Assembly (NCBI GenBank): GCA_041748075.1
Contig: JBGTDX010000036.1
Location: 186,001-250,000 of the forward strand
DNA length: 64,000 nucleotides
Direction of reading: 5' to 3'
From: JBGSYJ01 sp041748075
Lineage (GTDB): Bacteria > Acidobacteriota > Thermoanaerobaculia > Gp7-AA8
This document shows positions 1-9,200 of this stretch, in pieces. The position numbers and the translations under genes were made by a program. The notes under the pieces are model-generated. The model ran no database searches, had not been told where the DNA came from, and saw nothing but the letters and a program-made list of their open reading frames with translations. Within the stretch, counting starts at the first letter, position 1; every line of letters begins with the position of its first letter.

Positions 1-1483
1 CGTCCTGGCTGCCGGGTTGGCCGGCAGCACCGGCAAGGGTGGTGACCACGCCGGAGGGGGTGATTCTGCGGATGGTGTGATTGTTGGAATCGGCCACATA
101 CAGATTGCCGCCGCTGTCGAACGCCAGGCCGAACGGTACGTGAAACCGCGCTGAGCGGCCAACTCCGTCTCGAAACCCTCGTCCTCCATCCGATCCGGCC
201 AGCTGCGTGAAAAAGAACTGTTTTGCCGCGGCCGGCGCCGTCGTCACGCAGGTCTCCGCGGTTTCAGTCGACCCGCATCCGCTCGATGCGACTACCCGAT
301 AACAATATCGTCTGTCAGGCGCGAGCAGCACGTCGTCAAATACGCGGCTTTCGCCAGAGTGAAGAACAGCGCCGTCTCGGATAAGCGAGTATGAAGTAGC
401 TCTGGCAACTGAACTCCATGAGAGTCTTATGGAGGAGGATCCGATGTCTCGGGCAAGCAGATCAGGAGCCGATGCAGGAGCCTCGCATGTGGCCTCGGTT
501 GTGGCGCACACGGGAAGTGACGGCGCGGACGCGCCGCATTGGCTCACTGCCTGGATCGTGTAGCAGTAGCGCGTTGCCGGCGCTCGACCGCTGTCAGTGA
601 AGCTCAGGCCGGAGCCCTCATGAATCTGCGCCCCGTCCCGTGCCAGTCGATAGGCTGTCGCATTGGGGACGCTGGGCCACATGAGCCTGACTGCAGAAGT
701 TCCCTCCGCCGCCACCGTCAAAGTCGGTGCACTGTTTGGCGACGTACAGGTCGGTGGTGTCGTGACGCAAACGGGGGGCGAGGGAGGCCCTTCGCCCGTT
801 TCACCAATACTGCGAACGGTGTAACAATATTGCGTTCCCGCATTCAGGTTCGTATCGAGGAGCCGCCTTTCAGACCCGACAAGGAGCTCGGAGCCTCCTC
901 GGATGAGCCGGTACTGAAGTGCTCCAGGCACGGCGTTCCAGCTCAACTCGACAGAAGAGGGAGATAGTGTGACAGCATTCAAGGACGGTGCCCCGGGCGG
1001 CGGCGCGACAACGACGCGGCACTGAAAGCTCACCGATCCGGGCGAACCGGATCCTGCTAGGGTGCCGATCAATCCGGCAAGTTGAGTCTTCACATTCGTC
1101 ACCTGGACCATGGTTGAACCCGCGAACGAACTCGAGGAAACCCTGAATTGCAGGACACCCAAAGGTGAATCGACCGTCATAGCCGCCGGTGGGCGAACCC
1201 GAATCGTAACAACGCCTCCTTGCGGGACTCCGGGATCGATGTACCATGCCGCCTGCAACGTGCTGTTCAGTTGCATCGTGAAGAACGAGAGCCGGGCAGG
1301 GTCGTAAACGACGGTGAACTCGACCTCGACGAAACTCTCGGCTTCCCGGAGAGAAACGGCCATACTCAGTGTGCTGCCACATTCCGCGGAAACCGAGCTG
1401 AGCGTAACCGTTGCAGCGCTGGCAGCAGGGGAGGTGAGAGCGGAGAAAAAAACAGCGAAGCATATGCTAAGCAGCTTGCGCAT
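1..1483 (-). CDS. Secreted cohesin-like/FN3/NHL-repeat protein, C-terminus cut by window edge
   Basis: An open frame of 494 codons runs from ATG at 1483 (AGAGAGG six bases upstream) to the left edge, so the C-terminus is missing. Residues 1-22 are a signal peptide ending near SAA. Residues about 23-165 form a beta-rich segment with a YDPARLSF motif, resembling cohesin-type domains. Three fibronectin type III modules follow; each has a YRLIRDG-like strand and a YCYT or YCYR strand, with cysteine pairs. At the left edge the frame reads LYVADSNNHTIRRI and VVTTLAGA, an NHL beta-propeller blade. It is probably a large secreted or surface-anchored adhesion protein. FN3 and NHL calls are firm; the cohesin call is tentative and the ligand is unknown. 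Confidence 0.85.
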   Translation of the reverse strand, partial: MRKLLSICFAVFFSALTSPAASAATVTLSSVSAECGSTLSMAVSLREAESFVEVEFTVVYDPARLSFFTMQLNSTLQAAWYIDPGVPQGGVVTIRVRPPAAMTVDSPLGVLQFRVSSSSFAGSTMVQVTNVKTQLAGLIGTLAGSGSPGSVSFQCRVVVAPPPGAPSLNAVTLSPSSVELSWNAVPGALQYRLIRGGSELLVGSERRLLDTNLNAGTQYCYTVRSIGETGEGPPSPPVCVTTPPTCTSPNSAPTLTVAAEGTSAVRLMWPSVPNATAYRLARDGAQIHEGSGLSFTDSGRAPATRYCYTIQAVSQCGASAPSLPVCATTEATCEAPASAPDLLARDIGSSSIRLSWSSVARATSYSLIRDGAVLHSGESRVFDDVLLAPDRRYCYRVVASSGCGSTETAETCVTTAPAAAKQFFFTQLAGSDGGRGFRDGVGRSARFHVPFGLAFDSGGNLYVADSNNHTIRRITPSGVVTTLAGAAGQPGSQD

Positions 1484-1701
1484 CTAAAACCTCTCTGAAG
1501 ACTACACACAATGCAAGGGATCGTTCGCAGCCCTGCTAAAGGGATTTTATGTCTGAAATGACGGAAGACCCAAGCCCAGCCGGACCACTGCTAGCTTCAG
1601 GACATAAATGGCTATTCCCAACGGGCGCCGTAACATTGCTCACGAAATTCACCGCTGGCGCTCCAATGCGGCGAGTACTGGCTCGGTCACGCTAAAAGCT
1701 G

Positions 1702-2379
1702 TCAGCGCTTGAAATACCAAAGCCAGAAATACTGTCCGCCAGCCCCACTCCGATATCGCGCTTCAAAGCCGCACTGGCTCGCCATCTCCACTGCCTCGGC
1801 ATCTGAAAAGGGCACGCCCACCCACGTATCGTCCGGTAAGGTCTGCAGGCTCGTATCACCCTGTACCTGAAACTTGAGCAACGCTCCGGCCCGCAACAGG
1901 CGACTGACCTCCTGCACGTACGAGAAAATCACCTCCTTGCTCGGAATATGTTGAAAGACGATGAAGGAAAACGCAAAATCGTAAGGACCCGGCGGAACGA
2001 CGGATAGGTCTTTTCCGTTATTCTTATATACATGAGCGTTCGGGCAATCCGCAAGCACACGAGTCGCCTGTTCAATCATTTCGCCGCTTAGGTCTACTGC
2101 GTGAACTTCGCCAAAAAGTCCGGCCAGCGCCCGAGTTACTCGTCCAGCACCACATCCAATTTCCAGGACCTTCATCTGTTTCGGATCTTTTCCCTGGCAG
2201 ATGTTCGCCATGTCCGTCCGAATAAATTCGTCGGCTGTGCGTTCTCCCGATTCGAAAAACTCATGGTCAGACCAATCGATCTGAGATGTCGCAATGTAGT
2301 GCCGTGCGTTTTCCCGGGCACGCGCGTCCCAATCGCGCTCCATTTTCGCGAGCTGGGATTCGATCGGAATGCGCGACAT
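1702..2379 (-). CDS. Class I SAM-dependent methyltransferase
   Basis: 225 aa. Motif I VLEIGCGAGRVTRAL (about residues 71-85) and the acidic VHAVDLS strand define a Rossmann methyltransferase of the Methyltransf_11/25 type. FSFIVFQHIP is the post-motif region that closes the active site. It is soluble, without signal peptide or membrane segment. Its place beside glycosyltransferases suggests sugar O-methylation or modification of a lipid-linked intermediate, but the substrate cannot be read from sequence. It is separated from the flippase-like gene upstream by about 127 bp. Confidence 0.85.
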   Translation of the reverse strand: MSRIPIESQLAKMERDWDARARENARHYIATSQIDWSDHEFFESGERTADEFIRTDMANICQGKDPKQMKVLEIGCGAGRVTRALAGLFGEVHAVDLSGEMIEQATRVLADCPNAHVYKNNGKDLSVVPPGPYDFAFSFIVFQHIPSKEVIFSYVQEVSRLLRAGALLKFQVQGDTSLQTLPDDTWVGVPFSDAEAVEMASQCGFEARYRSGAGGQYFWLWYFKR

Positions 2380-2506
2380 GGTAAGGCTCTATTGTAACCC
2401 GAGCGATCGGGGCGTCGGCCAATGATCGATTGTGGTCGATCCCGATGAGGAAGGACGATTCTTCACTCAATCCAGCCGAACACCCAGTCGATCGATTCGA
2501 TCATTG

Positions 2507-3487
2507 TTACAACGTTTGTCGGAACGCAATCGAGCCGCGGCCGAGGACAATAGAGCCCAGGTAGCTGATGAATCCATAGCCGATCAACAGGAGAAGCATG
2601 AGCAGAGACAGGGAGATAGCAGCGGCTGCTCCAACCCCCTGATACCCCAGCAGAAGGATGAGCGCTCCGTCGCGCGTTCCGAGCCCGAGAATCGAGATCG
2701 GAAGGATGGCCAGCAATGCGGTGATCGCCGAGACGGCTGCGACATATGAAAAAGAAAGCGTCATATCGAGGGACCTGGCGAGCAGGTAGACTGCCAGCCA
2801 GTTAATGAGCCACGACGCGCTGGTGTACACCGATGCAGCCGCGAGTGTTGATGCTCTCATGTCCCGCACCAGCCGTGCGAAACCGGTCGCATGCGCCACT
2901 GCGGACGCACGCCACCGTCTCGGAACGAACAGGCTGAGGATCTTACTCGCTCGCTCTCGAAAACGAAGGACGACCAGAAGCGCTGCAGCCAATCCAGCGA
3001 GAACCACGATCCCACCGACTGCAAGGTGTTGCAGGGGAGGCGCAGCCCTTCCGACCAGGACGAGCGAGAAAATACCGAACAGCAGGAGAAAGAACACATC
3101 GAGAATCCTGTCGACGAGCACCGACCATAGAGCCGGTCCGGCGGCCATGCCCCGGTTTGTGAGATGCGCTGCCTTCGCGAACTCTCCCAGTCTTCCCGGA
3201 GTGAAGGTACCGAGAAAGACCGAATAGCCGTAAACCCTCAGCGCCTCCGTCGAACTGAGTACCAGTCCCTGGTCTCGAACGAGCAAAGCCCATCGGAGGG
3301 CGCGCAGAATGAGAATCGGGACGACCAGAACGAGCGCGCCGAGAGCCAATATCAGGTCTGTCTTGCCCAGCACTTCTTCTACTGCAGTGAGTGGAACCCG
3401 GGTTAGCAGCAACGCGAGGCCAATCGGACCGATGAGTCTCGGCAGGAACCTGCGCAGTGATGGCGAGAGTTTCAAGGCAGACGGCAC
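2507..3487 (-). CDS. Flippase-like integral membrane protein (LPG-synthase TM / UPF0104 family)
   Basis: About 326 aa from GTG at 3487; the open frame extends upstream to 3679 but that part is polar, unlike the family, and overlaps the divergent gene. TTG at 3475 is an alternative start, and neither has a clear ribosome site. It has about eight hydrophobic segments, with family hallmarks LRALRWALLV near the start, TPGRLGEFAKA in the second loop, and LGLGTRDGALI near the end. This family includes the membrane part of MprF and AglD-like proteins thought to move lipid-linked substrates. In this cluster it may flip a polyprenyl-phosphate sugar; that is inference. Confidence 0.75.
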   Translation of the reverse strand: MPSALKLSPSLRRFLPRLIGPIGLALLLTRVPLTAVEEVLGKTDLILALGALVLVVPILILRALRWALLVRDQGLVLSSTEALRVYGYSVFLGTFTPGRLGEFAKAAHLTNRGMAAGPALWSVLVDRILDVFFLLLFGIFSLVLVGRAAPPLQHLAVGGIVVLAGLAAALLVVLRFRERASKILSLFVPRRWRASAVAHATGFARLVRDMRASTLAAASVYTSASWLINWLAVYLLARSLDMTLSFSYVAAVSAITALLAILPISILGLGTRDGALILLLGYQGVGAAAAISLSLLMLLLLIGYGFISYLGSIVLGRGSIAFRQTL

Positions 3488-3544
3488 CGGCCAAGATAGT
3501 ACAACGTCGAGTTCAACTCGAATACACTGCTCCCACCAGCGGAC

Positions 3545-6280
3545 GTGAATTTGACTTTGGCAGAGCTCATCGATGTCAGCTTCATCAGCTTCGCAGTCCG
3601 TCACCTTCTCGTAACGGCACTCCTGGCGATGCTGAGCTATGCGGTTGGTCGGAACATTCTGTCGAGGGCGAGCTTTCACAATGTCGCAGAAGAAGTCGCA
3701 TTCTGCGCCTCTCTCGGTCTGGGGATCATTGCCACTACCGCCTTCCTGATGGGTCTCGCCCGCGTGCTCTATGTCGAGCTCGTCATGCTACTCGCAGTTT
3801 TGGCGATGCTGGGAAGTTACCGTGTACTCAGGGATGGACTCATGCGATTGCGCGCCGCGGTCGCCGGCGCTTCGAAGGCCAGCCTCGCACGCTTCGCGGC
3901 GGCGGTGATGATCGCTATCGCACTGGCTTCCTTCCTCTCAATCCCTGCTCTTTATCCTCCACGTCATCACGATGCGCTCAGCTATCATCTCGCTCTCGCA
4001 AAGATCTATACAGCTGAGCATCAGGTCAGACCTACCCCATATCTGCGGTTCTGTGTGTTCCCGCAGCATTCGGAGATGTTGTTTACTCTGATGTATGCGC
4101 TCTGGGACGATATATCGGCCCAGCTGACACAGTTCCTCGCATTCATACTCACGGCACTGGCGTTGTTTGGATGGGGTACCAGATGGTTCTCACGTCGTGC
4201 GGGTATCTGGGCTGCAGCGATCTGGTTGGGCACACCGTTCGTAGTACGTATGGCGGGAATGGCTTATGTGGAACTCGGAGTCGCGCTGTACGCGACTCTT
4301 GCCATCCTGTCTCTCGAAACATTCCTTCGTACCCGGCAATCGGTGTTCGTGATCCTCGCGGGAGTGTTCGCCGGCTTCGCCGCCGGTACCAAGTACACCG
4401 CCCTGTTCCTCGTTCTCGCAGTTGGGGTATGGATGCTCGGAGACGCAATCGTCCGGCGAGCATGGAAACCGCTCGCGCTCTTGATCGTCGGGTGCAGCGT
4501 CACCATGATGCCGTGGTATGCCTGGAACTACGCGCATACAGGAAACCCGGTGGAGCCGTTCATGCAGAGTATTTTCGGCTCCGAGCGTTCGTGCTGGCTT
4601 CCGGGCGATCTGGAATCTCATCAGTCGAACTATGAAGGACGTGGCGCTGGCACCGGGTTTCTCGATTTCCTTGCACTACCCGCCCGGCTTGTGAATCAGC
4701 CTGCGGCGTTCCGGATCGAAGAACCGTCAAGAACGCTTTTCCTCGCGCTCCCACTTACTGTACTGATCGCTCTCGTCGATAGGTCCGGCGCCAGAATCCT
4801 TCTGTTTGTCCTGGCTTATCTCATCTTCTGGTTCAATTCCGCACAGGTTGTACGATATCTGTTTCCGGTGCTACCGCTGGTTGCGCTGCTGGAGGGCGCG
4901 GCAGCTTCTCGTATCGCTCTATGGCTTCGCCTGGATCGTTTTAAACGGATGAACGCAGTTGTCACGTTAACGCTCGGCATCGTTCTACTCATCCCGTCGC
5001 TTCAACTCGTGCAGGCGGAAGTCACGCAGCAGGGCTCGCCCCCCGTTTCGGAAAGTCAGCGCGAAAAATTTTTCACCGCCCTGACGCCAGCCTATCCATG
5101 CTTTCAATGGCTCAATGCACGACGTGGATCGGATTATCGGCTGTATGCGTTTTTTGCATCCAACCTCGCGTATTTCACGGATGGTACGCACATGGGCGAT
5201 CATTTTGGACCTGCCCGTTACCGGGACATCGACGCCACCTCGGCCGCTGGCCTCCATCGTTCCCTTTCTGCGCTGGACACTGACTACCTGCTGGTTCTCA
5301 AAGGCCAGGGTTTTCACAAAGATCCAGAACGGATTCAGTCATTCATGGCGCCGCTGATCATCGATGCGAAAGCCTTCACAGAGCGATTCCATCTTGTCTG
5401 CACGGCGCCCGACGTATATCTGTTCGAGCTTCAACCAGAGCCTTACCAGCTGCGCCGTGGCCCGGAGCTCATCAGAAACGGAGGATTTGAGGAAGGATCG
5501 GGAGCAAACCCTGTCAACTGGGCAGTATCCGGCCACGCCCGACGCGAAATTGATATGAACAAAAGCAGCAGCCCACGGGCCTCCGTCGCGCTGTGGAACA
5601 AAGGGAGACTTTCGACCCAGGTCAATCTGGACGGCGGTAGGGTTTATCTCGTGACGTTTCGCTCCAGCGGTGATGCCAGCGGTGGGATGGACGTAATCTT
5701 CCGATGGCTTGATGCATCGAAAGAACCCCTCATGACTCAGGTCGAAACGGTTGAGACTGCGATGGAATCGAAACGTACGAATCTGTTTCTATCCGCCCCG
5801 CTCGAAGCCGGATTTCTGGAGCTCACGTTCGAAGGCCCTTTCGCTGATCGGATTCGCGTCGAGGACGTCAGTATGGCTCATCTGATTTCCACTCCGAGCG
5901 ACTTGGTAGAAAATTTGGTCGATCCGGAGATTCTTGTCTCAATCTGGAGGCCGGAGCCGATGCAAGCGAGCGCTGTCCTGGGTAAAGGTGCGCTCATCGC
6001 GAACCCGAACCCTGTCCCCGTCTGCGACGGGTCCGGGTTGGGCGTGACCACTCTGTCCTGGACCGTCCCTCCTGGTGTGGGCGCGGTGGAGGTTCGGATA
6101 GGAAGTGTCGACGGTGCGCTATTCGCCCGTACGAGTCGCGGTTCTTCCCAGTCGACTGGTAAGTGGGCAACGGATGGAATGAAGGTTTTCTTGCAGGATA
6201 GGAGTGGCGGACGGCCACTCACGAGCCGGAACACGATTGCGATGCTGGAAGTAGGCGTCGACTCTAAGAACTGCCGGTGA
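3545..6280 (+). CDS. GT-C glycosyltransferase with C-terminal jelly-roll-like and CDG/W domains
   Basis: 911 aa, GTG start. Residues 1-500 contain ten or more membrane helices. The first large periplasmic loop holds RHHDALSYHLALAK (about 140-153), the acidic site expected in GT-C enzymes that use polyprenyl-phosphate sugars. Residues about 500-630 are a periplasmic domain. Residues about 640-785 (LIRNGGFEEG onward) look like a CBM-type jelly roll. Residues about 800-911 (PVPVCDGSGLG, TLSW, TGKWATDGMKVFL) match the lipoprotein at 8755-9153. It is probably the membrane transferase that adds a lipid-linked sugar to protein or glycan. The gene converges on the GT2 gene at 6287 with a 6-bp gap. 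Confidence 0.8.
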   Translation: MNLTLAELIDVSFISFAVRHLLVTALLAMLSYAVGRNILSRASFHNVAEEVAFCASLGLGIIATTAFLMGLARVLYVELVMLLAVLAMLGSYRVLRDGLMRLRAAVAGASKASLARFAAAVMIAIALASFLSIPALYPPRHHDALSYHLALAKIYTAEHQVRPTPYLRFCVFPQHSEMLFTLMYALWDDISAQLTQFLAFILTALALFGWGTRWFSRRAGIWAAAIWLGTPFVVRMAGMAYVELGVALYATLAILSLETFLRTRQSVFVILAGVFAGFAAGTKYTALFLVLAVGVWMLGDAIVRRAWKPLALLIVGCSVTMMPWYAWNYAHTGNPVEPFMQSIFGSERSCWLPGDLESHQSNYEGRGAGTGFLDFLALPARLVNQPAAFRIEEPSRTLFLALPLTVLIALVDRSGARILLFVLAYLIFWFNSAQVVRYLFPVLPLVALLEGAAASRIALWLRLDRFKRMNAVVTLTLGIVLLIPSLQLVQAEVTQQGSPPVSESQREKFFTALTPAYPCFQWLNARRGSDYRLYAFFASNLAYFTDGTHMGDHFGPARYRDIDATSAAGLHRSLSALDTDYLLVLKGQGFHKDPERIQSFMAPLIIDAKAFTERFHLVCTAPDVYLFELQPEPYQLRRGPELIRNGGFEEGSGANPVNWAVSGHARREIDMNKSSSPRASVALWNKGRLSTQVNLDGGRVYLVTFRSSGDASGGMDVIFRWLDASKEPLMTQVETVETAMESKRTNLFLSAPLEAGFLELTFEGPFADRIRVEDVSMAHLISTPSDLVENLVDPEILVSIWRPEPMQASAVLGKGALIANPNPVPVCDGSGLGVTTLSWTVPPGVGAVEVRIGSVDGALFARTSRGSSQSTGKWATDGMKVFLQDRSGGRPLTSRNTIAMLEVGVDSKNCR

Positions 6281-6286
6281 TATGGA

Positions 6287-7327
6287 TCAACGCCACCAGC
6301 TCTTGATGATGGTTCGTGCGAAGGACAATCCGTACGTCACGTGCGCCCCTTTTTTGCTGACGCCACTCAGTCTTTTTCTTACCGTCACGGGAGCCTCACC
6401 GATGCGAATTCCTCGGCGGCCGGCGTCGATGATCAGTTCAGATGTGTGAAACTGATCCTGTTGAAGGAGAACCTGGCTGAGCTGCTTCACTCGGAATGCT
6501 CGGAAGCCGTTCGAACAGTCGGTGATCCGTACTGTGGTGAGCAGTCGGATGATTCCATTGAAGAATCGAATCCCCACGTAGCGCACCAGACTGTCGCGTT
6601 CCCGTTTCCCCAGAATGCGGGAGCCGATCACGAAGTCTGCCTGGTCTTCAAGAATAGGAGCCACGAGTCGTTCGATCTCTGCCGGAAGATGTTGCCCGTC
6701 TGCATCCATGGTTACGACGATCTCCACACCATGAAGCCGAACGATGTCAAAGCCTAGCCTCAGCGCTGCGCCGCCTCCGCGGTTTATTGGGCTCCGAACA
6801 GTCAAGGCTCCCTGGGCACGCGCCATCTCAGCAGTCCCATCAACACTTCCGTCGTCGATCACAATGACCGAAAGAGGTCTTCCGCACACCTGCGTGGGCA
6901 TCTGAGCGAGAACCTGCGCGATGTTCGACTCTTCGTTGAAGGCGGGAATCACAACTGCGAGAGGCGACAGGCTCAAACCGGGATAAGACGCATCGAACTG
7001 ATCTACACCCAATTGCCGGACCAGACGGTCGAACTGATCGGCGCGAGACGACCATCGCACCCTCGTATAAAGAAGCAGGACCCAGATCAGCAGGTTCGAA
7101 ACGATCAGGAGGGCGATGAGCCGGCTGAATTGCTCACGCTCCAGTGCGAGCATGTCGCGAATGAGATTCACGCTTCCAGGGTCTGCGGAGACGGTGATCA
7201 AGCCGAGCGAAAGGAATGCGCCAATTGCGAAATCGACGCGCCGTACTTTGCCATACCGGAAACGATTGAAAATATAAAGAAGCGCGGCAATGCCAGACAG
7301 CAGTCCAAACCAGCGCAGTTCCGTCAC
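6287..7327 (-). CDS. DUF2304-GT2 polyprenyl-phosphate glycosyltransferase
   Basis: 346 aa from GTG at 7327, which overlaps the upstream stop as GTGA and has GGAAG seven bases before it; a longer reading to 7399 would invade the upstream gene. Residues 1-105 contain several hydrophobic helices (including RLIALLIVSNLLIWVLLLY) typical of DUF2304. A DPM1-like GT2 domain follows: VVIPAFNEESNI, VIDDGSVDGT, TMDADGQHLP and FVIGSR. Enzymes of this class move a sugar from a nucleotide donor to polyprenyl phosphate on the cytoplasmic face. Translational coupling to UDP-sulfoquinovose synthase makes UDP-sulfoquinovose a candidate donor (inference). UDP-glucose or GDP-mannose remain alternatives. Confidence 0.88.
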   Translation of the reverse strand: MTELRWFGLLSGIAALLYIFNRFRYGKVRRVDFAIGAFLSLGLITVSADPGSVNLIRDMLALEREQFSRLIALLIVSNLLIWVLLLYTRVRWSSRADQFDRLVRQLGVDQFDASYPGLSLSPLAVVIPAFNEESNIAQVLAQMPTQVCGRPLSVIVIDDGSVDGTAEMARAQGALTVRSPINRGGGAALRLGFDIVRLHGVEIVVTMDADGQHLPAEIERLVAPILEDQADFVIGSRILGKRERDSLVRYVGIRFFNGIIRLLTTVRITDCSNGFRAFRVKQLSQVLLQQDQFHTSELIIDAGRRGIRIGEAPVTVRKRLSGVSKKGAHVTYGLSFARTIIKSWWR

Positions 7328-8544
7328 GACGAGACTTCCGCGGGTTTGTGATCGTACTTTTCCGAAAGATCGACAGATGTGCGGCGGGTTCCGTCCCACC
7401 GAATATCGGGAAACTGCGCCTCCTTACGGGATTCGATTCGCAGCCGGTGCGGAATCAGGTCGCGGAGGACGTTCTCCAATTCCGTATCCATGTCCTGAGT
7501 CGGCTTGTAACCGAGATCGAGAAGGTGCTGATGATCCGGATTGTAATAGTGCTCCTCTGCTTCAGTTCTCGGGTTTTCGATCGGGTGGATCTCAACTTCT
7601 AGGCCCACTCTACTCGCAATCTTCTTAATTCGGTCGGCGAGCTCGATGATGGAGTAGACGTCCTCGAACTGATTGAAGACCCGGTATTCCCCCGGCGCAG
7701 CCGGGTTCTCTGTCGCGAGCGTGAGGCACTGAATTGAATCCCGCAGCGGGAGAAATCCACGCTTCTGCTGACCCTTTCCGAAAGGCGAGAGTGGCATTCC
7801 GATCACGGCCTGGGCACAGAATCGGTTGATCGCCGTGCCGAAGCTCTGGTCGAAATCGAAGCGTGTGCGCAGCCGCTCGTCGGTACCCATCGCGTCGATT
7901 CTCGTCCCATACACGACTCCCTGCATGATGTCGGTCGAGCGAAGGCCCCAGATACGACACGCCATCTCGACGTTGTGCGAGTCGTGCACTTTGCTCTGGT
8001 GATACCAGCTCCCTGCTTTTTTTGGGAACATCATTCGGTCCTTACGGCCTCGGTAGTCAATCTCGAAGAAGCCTTCCGGAATGTCGACGTTCGGTGTTCC
8101 GTACTCGCCCATCGTGCCGAGTTTGACGAGGTGGCAGTCGGGAACCGTCTCGTGTATTGCGAACAAAGTGACCAGATTCCCTATGACGTTGTTCGTCTGC
8201 GTGAAGATGGCATGCTGAACGTCGATCATCGAATAGGGGGCGGAAGGCATCTGGCCCAGATAAACGATGGCTTCGGGACGAAACGACTTCAACGCATTCA
8301 AGACGAAGTGGTAATCCGTCAGGTCGCCCTTGTAAAAGCGCAGGTTCTGCCCCAGGTTCTCACGAAATGCCAGAAGCCGATCGGCCATACTCGCGATTGG
8401 AATTGCCGACTGTGATCCCATCTCGCCGACCCAGGCGCGCCGCATGTAATTGTCGATGCCCGCAACCTGATGTCCGCGGCTGGCGAGGTGAAGTGCCAGC
8501 GGCCAGCCGAGATAACCGTCGACCCCAGCAATCAGTATTCTCAT
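7324..8544 (-). CDS. sqd1: UDP-sulfoquinovose synthase
   Basis: 406 aa extended SDR enzyme. The SQD1/SqdB/Agl3 family makes UDP-6-sulfoquinovose from UDP-glucose and sulfite with tightly held NAD. Features seen: the NAD loop GVDGYLGWPLA near the N-terminus, GTMGEYGTPNVDIPEG (catalytic Thr region plus the family insertion), and the active-site YHQSKVHDSHN. Length matches SQD1, and its pattern differs from ordinary UDP-glucose epimerases. No sulfolipid synthase (SqdX/SQD2) was found in the window. Its partner is the GTGA-coupled GT2, which points to a sulfoquinovose-containing glycan rather than the lipid SQDG. Confidence 0.9.
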   Translation of the reverse strand: MRILIAGVDGYLGWPLALHLASRGHQVAGIDNYMRRAWVGEMGSQSAIPIASMADRLLAFRENLGQNLRFYKGDLTDYHFVLNALKSFRPEAIVYLGQMPSAPYSMIDVQHAIFTQTNNVIGNLVTLFAIHETVPDCHLVKLGTMGEYGTPNVDIPEGFFEIDYRGRKDRMMFPKKAGSWYHQSKVHDSHNVEMACRIWGLRSTDIMQGVVYGTRIDAMGTDERLRTRFDFDQSFGTAINRFCAQAVIGMPLSPFGKGQQKRGFLPLRDSIQCLTLATENPAAPGEYRVFNQFEDVYSIIELADRIKKIASRVGLEVEIHPIENPRTEAEEHYYNPDHQHLLDLGYKPTQDMDTELENVLRDLIPHRLRIESRKEAQFPDIRWDGTRRTSVDLSEKYDHKPAEVSS

Positions 8545-8711
8545 GTTTGTTCCCCTAGAGTCGTGATGAATATTCGCACTGATAGTCCCCGGCTTGGTGT
8601 GACCCGGGAATTGTATTCTGAAGTATGTGACCTACAAGTGTGCTCAATGAGTCTTCGACCGGCGGACAATCGAGTTTGCGCGTTTCATTATGAACAGGAT
8701 TGCTCGCCAGT

Positions 8712-8717
8712 TATAAT
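8712..8717 (+). promoter_or_regulatory. Candidate -10 box for the small lipoprotein gene
   Basis: A perfect TATAAT lies 38 bases before the ATG at 8755, in the 210-bp divergent gap with the sulfoquinovose synthase gene. The -35 region about 17-18 bases upstream (TTATGA) is a poor match, so this is a modest call from sequence alone. Confidence 0.4.
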
Positions 8718-8754
8718 GCGCGTATCGAAGAATTCGCCAAGGAACGAAGACTTT

Positions 8755-9153
8755 ATGAAGAGTCCGCTCGCGCTCTTGCCTTTTGTGCTGATCCTCAGCA
8801 TAAGCTGCGCTCAAGAGCGCTCTCCCGATGTCGATACCAATGTCGTTGCTGATTCTCGGACGGAAGCCCCCAACCTACCCCAACTGACCGTTTCTCCCGA
8901 TCCTGTCCGTATCTGTGATGGCAGTAGACTTGGAGAGGCAATCGTCTCGTGGAAAGTCTCAGATCGTTCTGCGTACCGAGTTTACGTCGGTACACCTCCT
9001 GACGGAAAGTTGTTTGCCTTTGGGCAGGGTTCGGGAGAGGCCAAGACCAAAAAATGGGTCAAGGACGGGACGGAGTTCTACATGACCAAAGGGAATGACC
9101 CCACGGCTATTGCAATTCTCGAGGTTCGTACGACGACCAGTGGCTGCCCCTGA
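8755..9153 (+). CDS. Small lipoprotein with CDG/W domain
   Basis: 132 aa from ATG at 8755; an open frame reaches back to 8470 but that part has no signal sequence and covers the promoter. The N-terminus is a lipoprotein signal with lipobox LSISCAQ, so mature residue 1 is a lipidated Cys. The rest is one domain: PDPVRICDGSRLGEAIVSW, then KKWVKDGTEFYM, then IAILEV and a final Cys near the end. The same order of motifs forms the C-terminus of the GT-C enzyme at 3545-6280. No named family is claimed. It is probably an envelope protein that works with the glycosylation genes on either side. Confidence 0.75.
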   Translation: MKSPLALLPFVLILSISCAQERSPDVDTNVVADSRTEAPNLPQLTVSPDPVRICDGSRLGEAIVSWKVSDRSAYRVYVGTPPDGKLFAFGQGSGEAKTKKWVKDGTEFYMTKGNDPTAIAILEVRTTTSGCP

Positions 9154-9200
9154 GCCTGCGGTGTAGTAGGGAAAACCCGGAGATGCTCTTCGAGCGCTTA

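Noticed and set aside
870..1463. Minus-strand frame of 197 codons
   Set aside because: It lies in another phase of the FN3/NHL gene, which has a signal peptide, a ribosome site and recognisable domains.
2432..2749. Plus-strand frame of 105 codons
   Set aside because: It is antisense to the flippase-like gene and rich in Gln, Arg and Asp, as shadows are.
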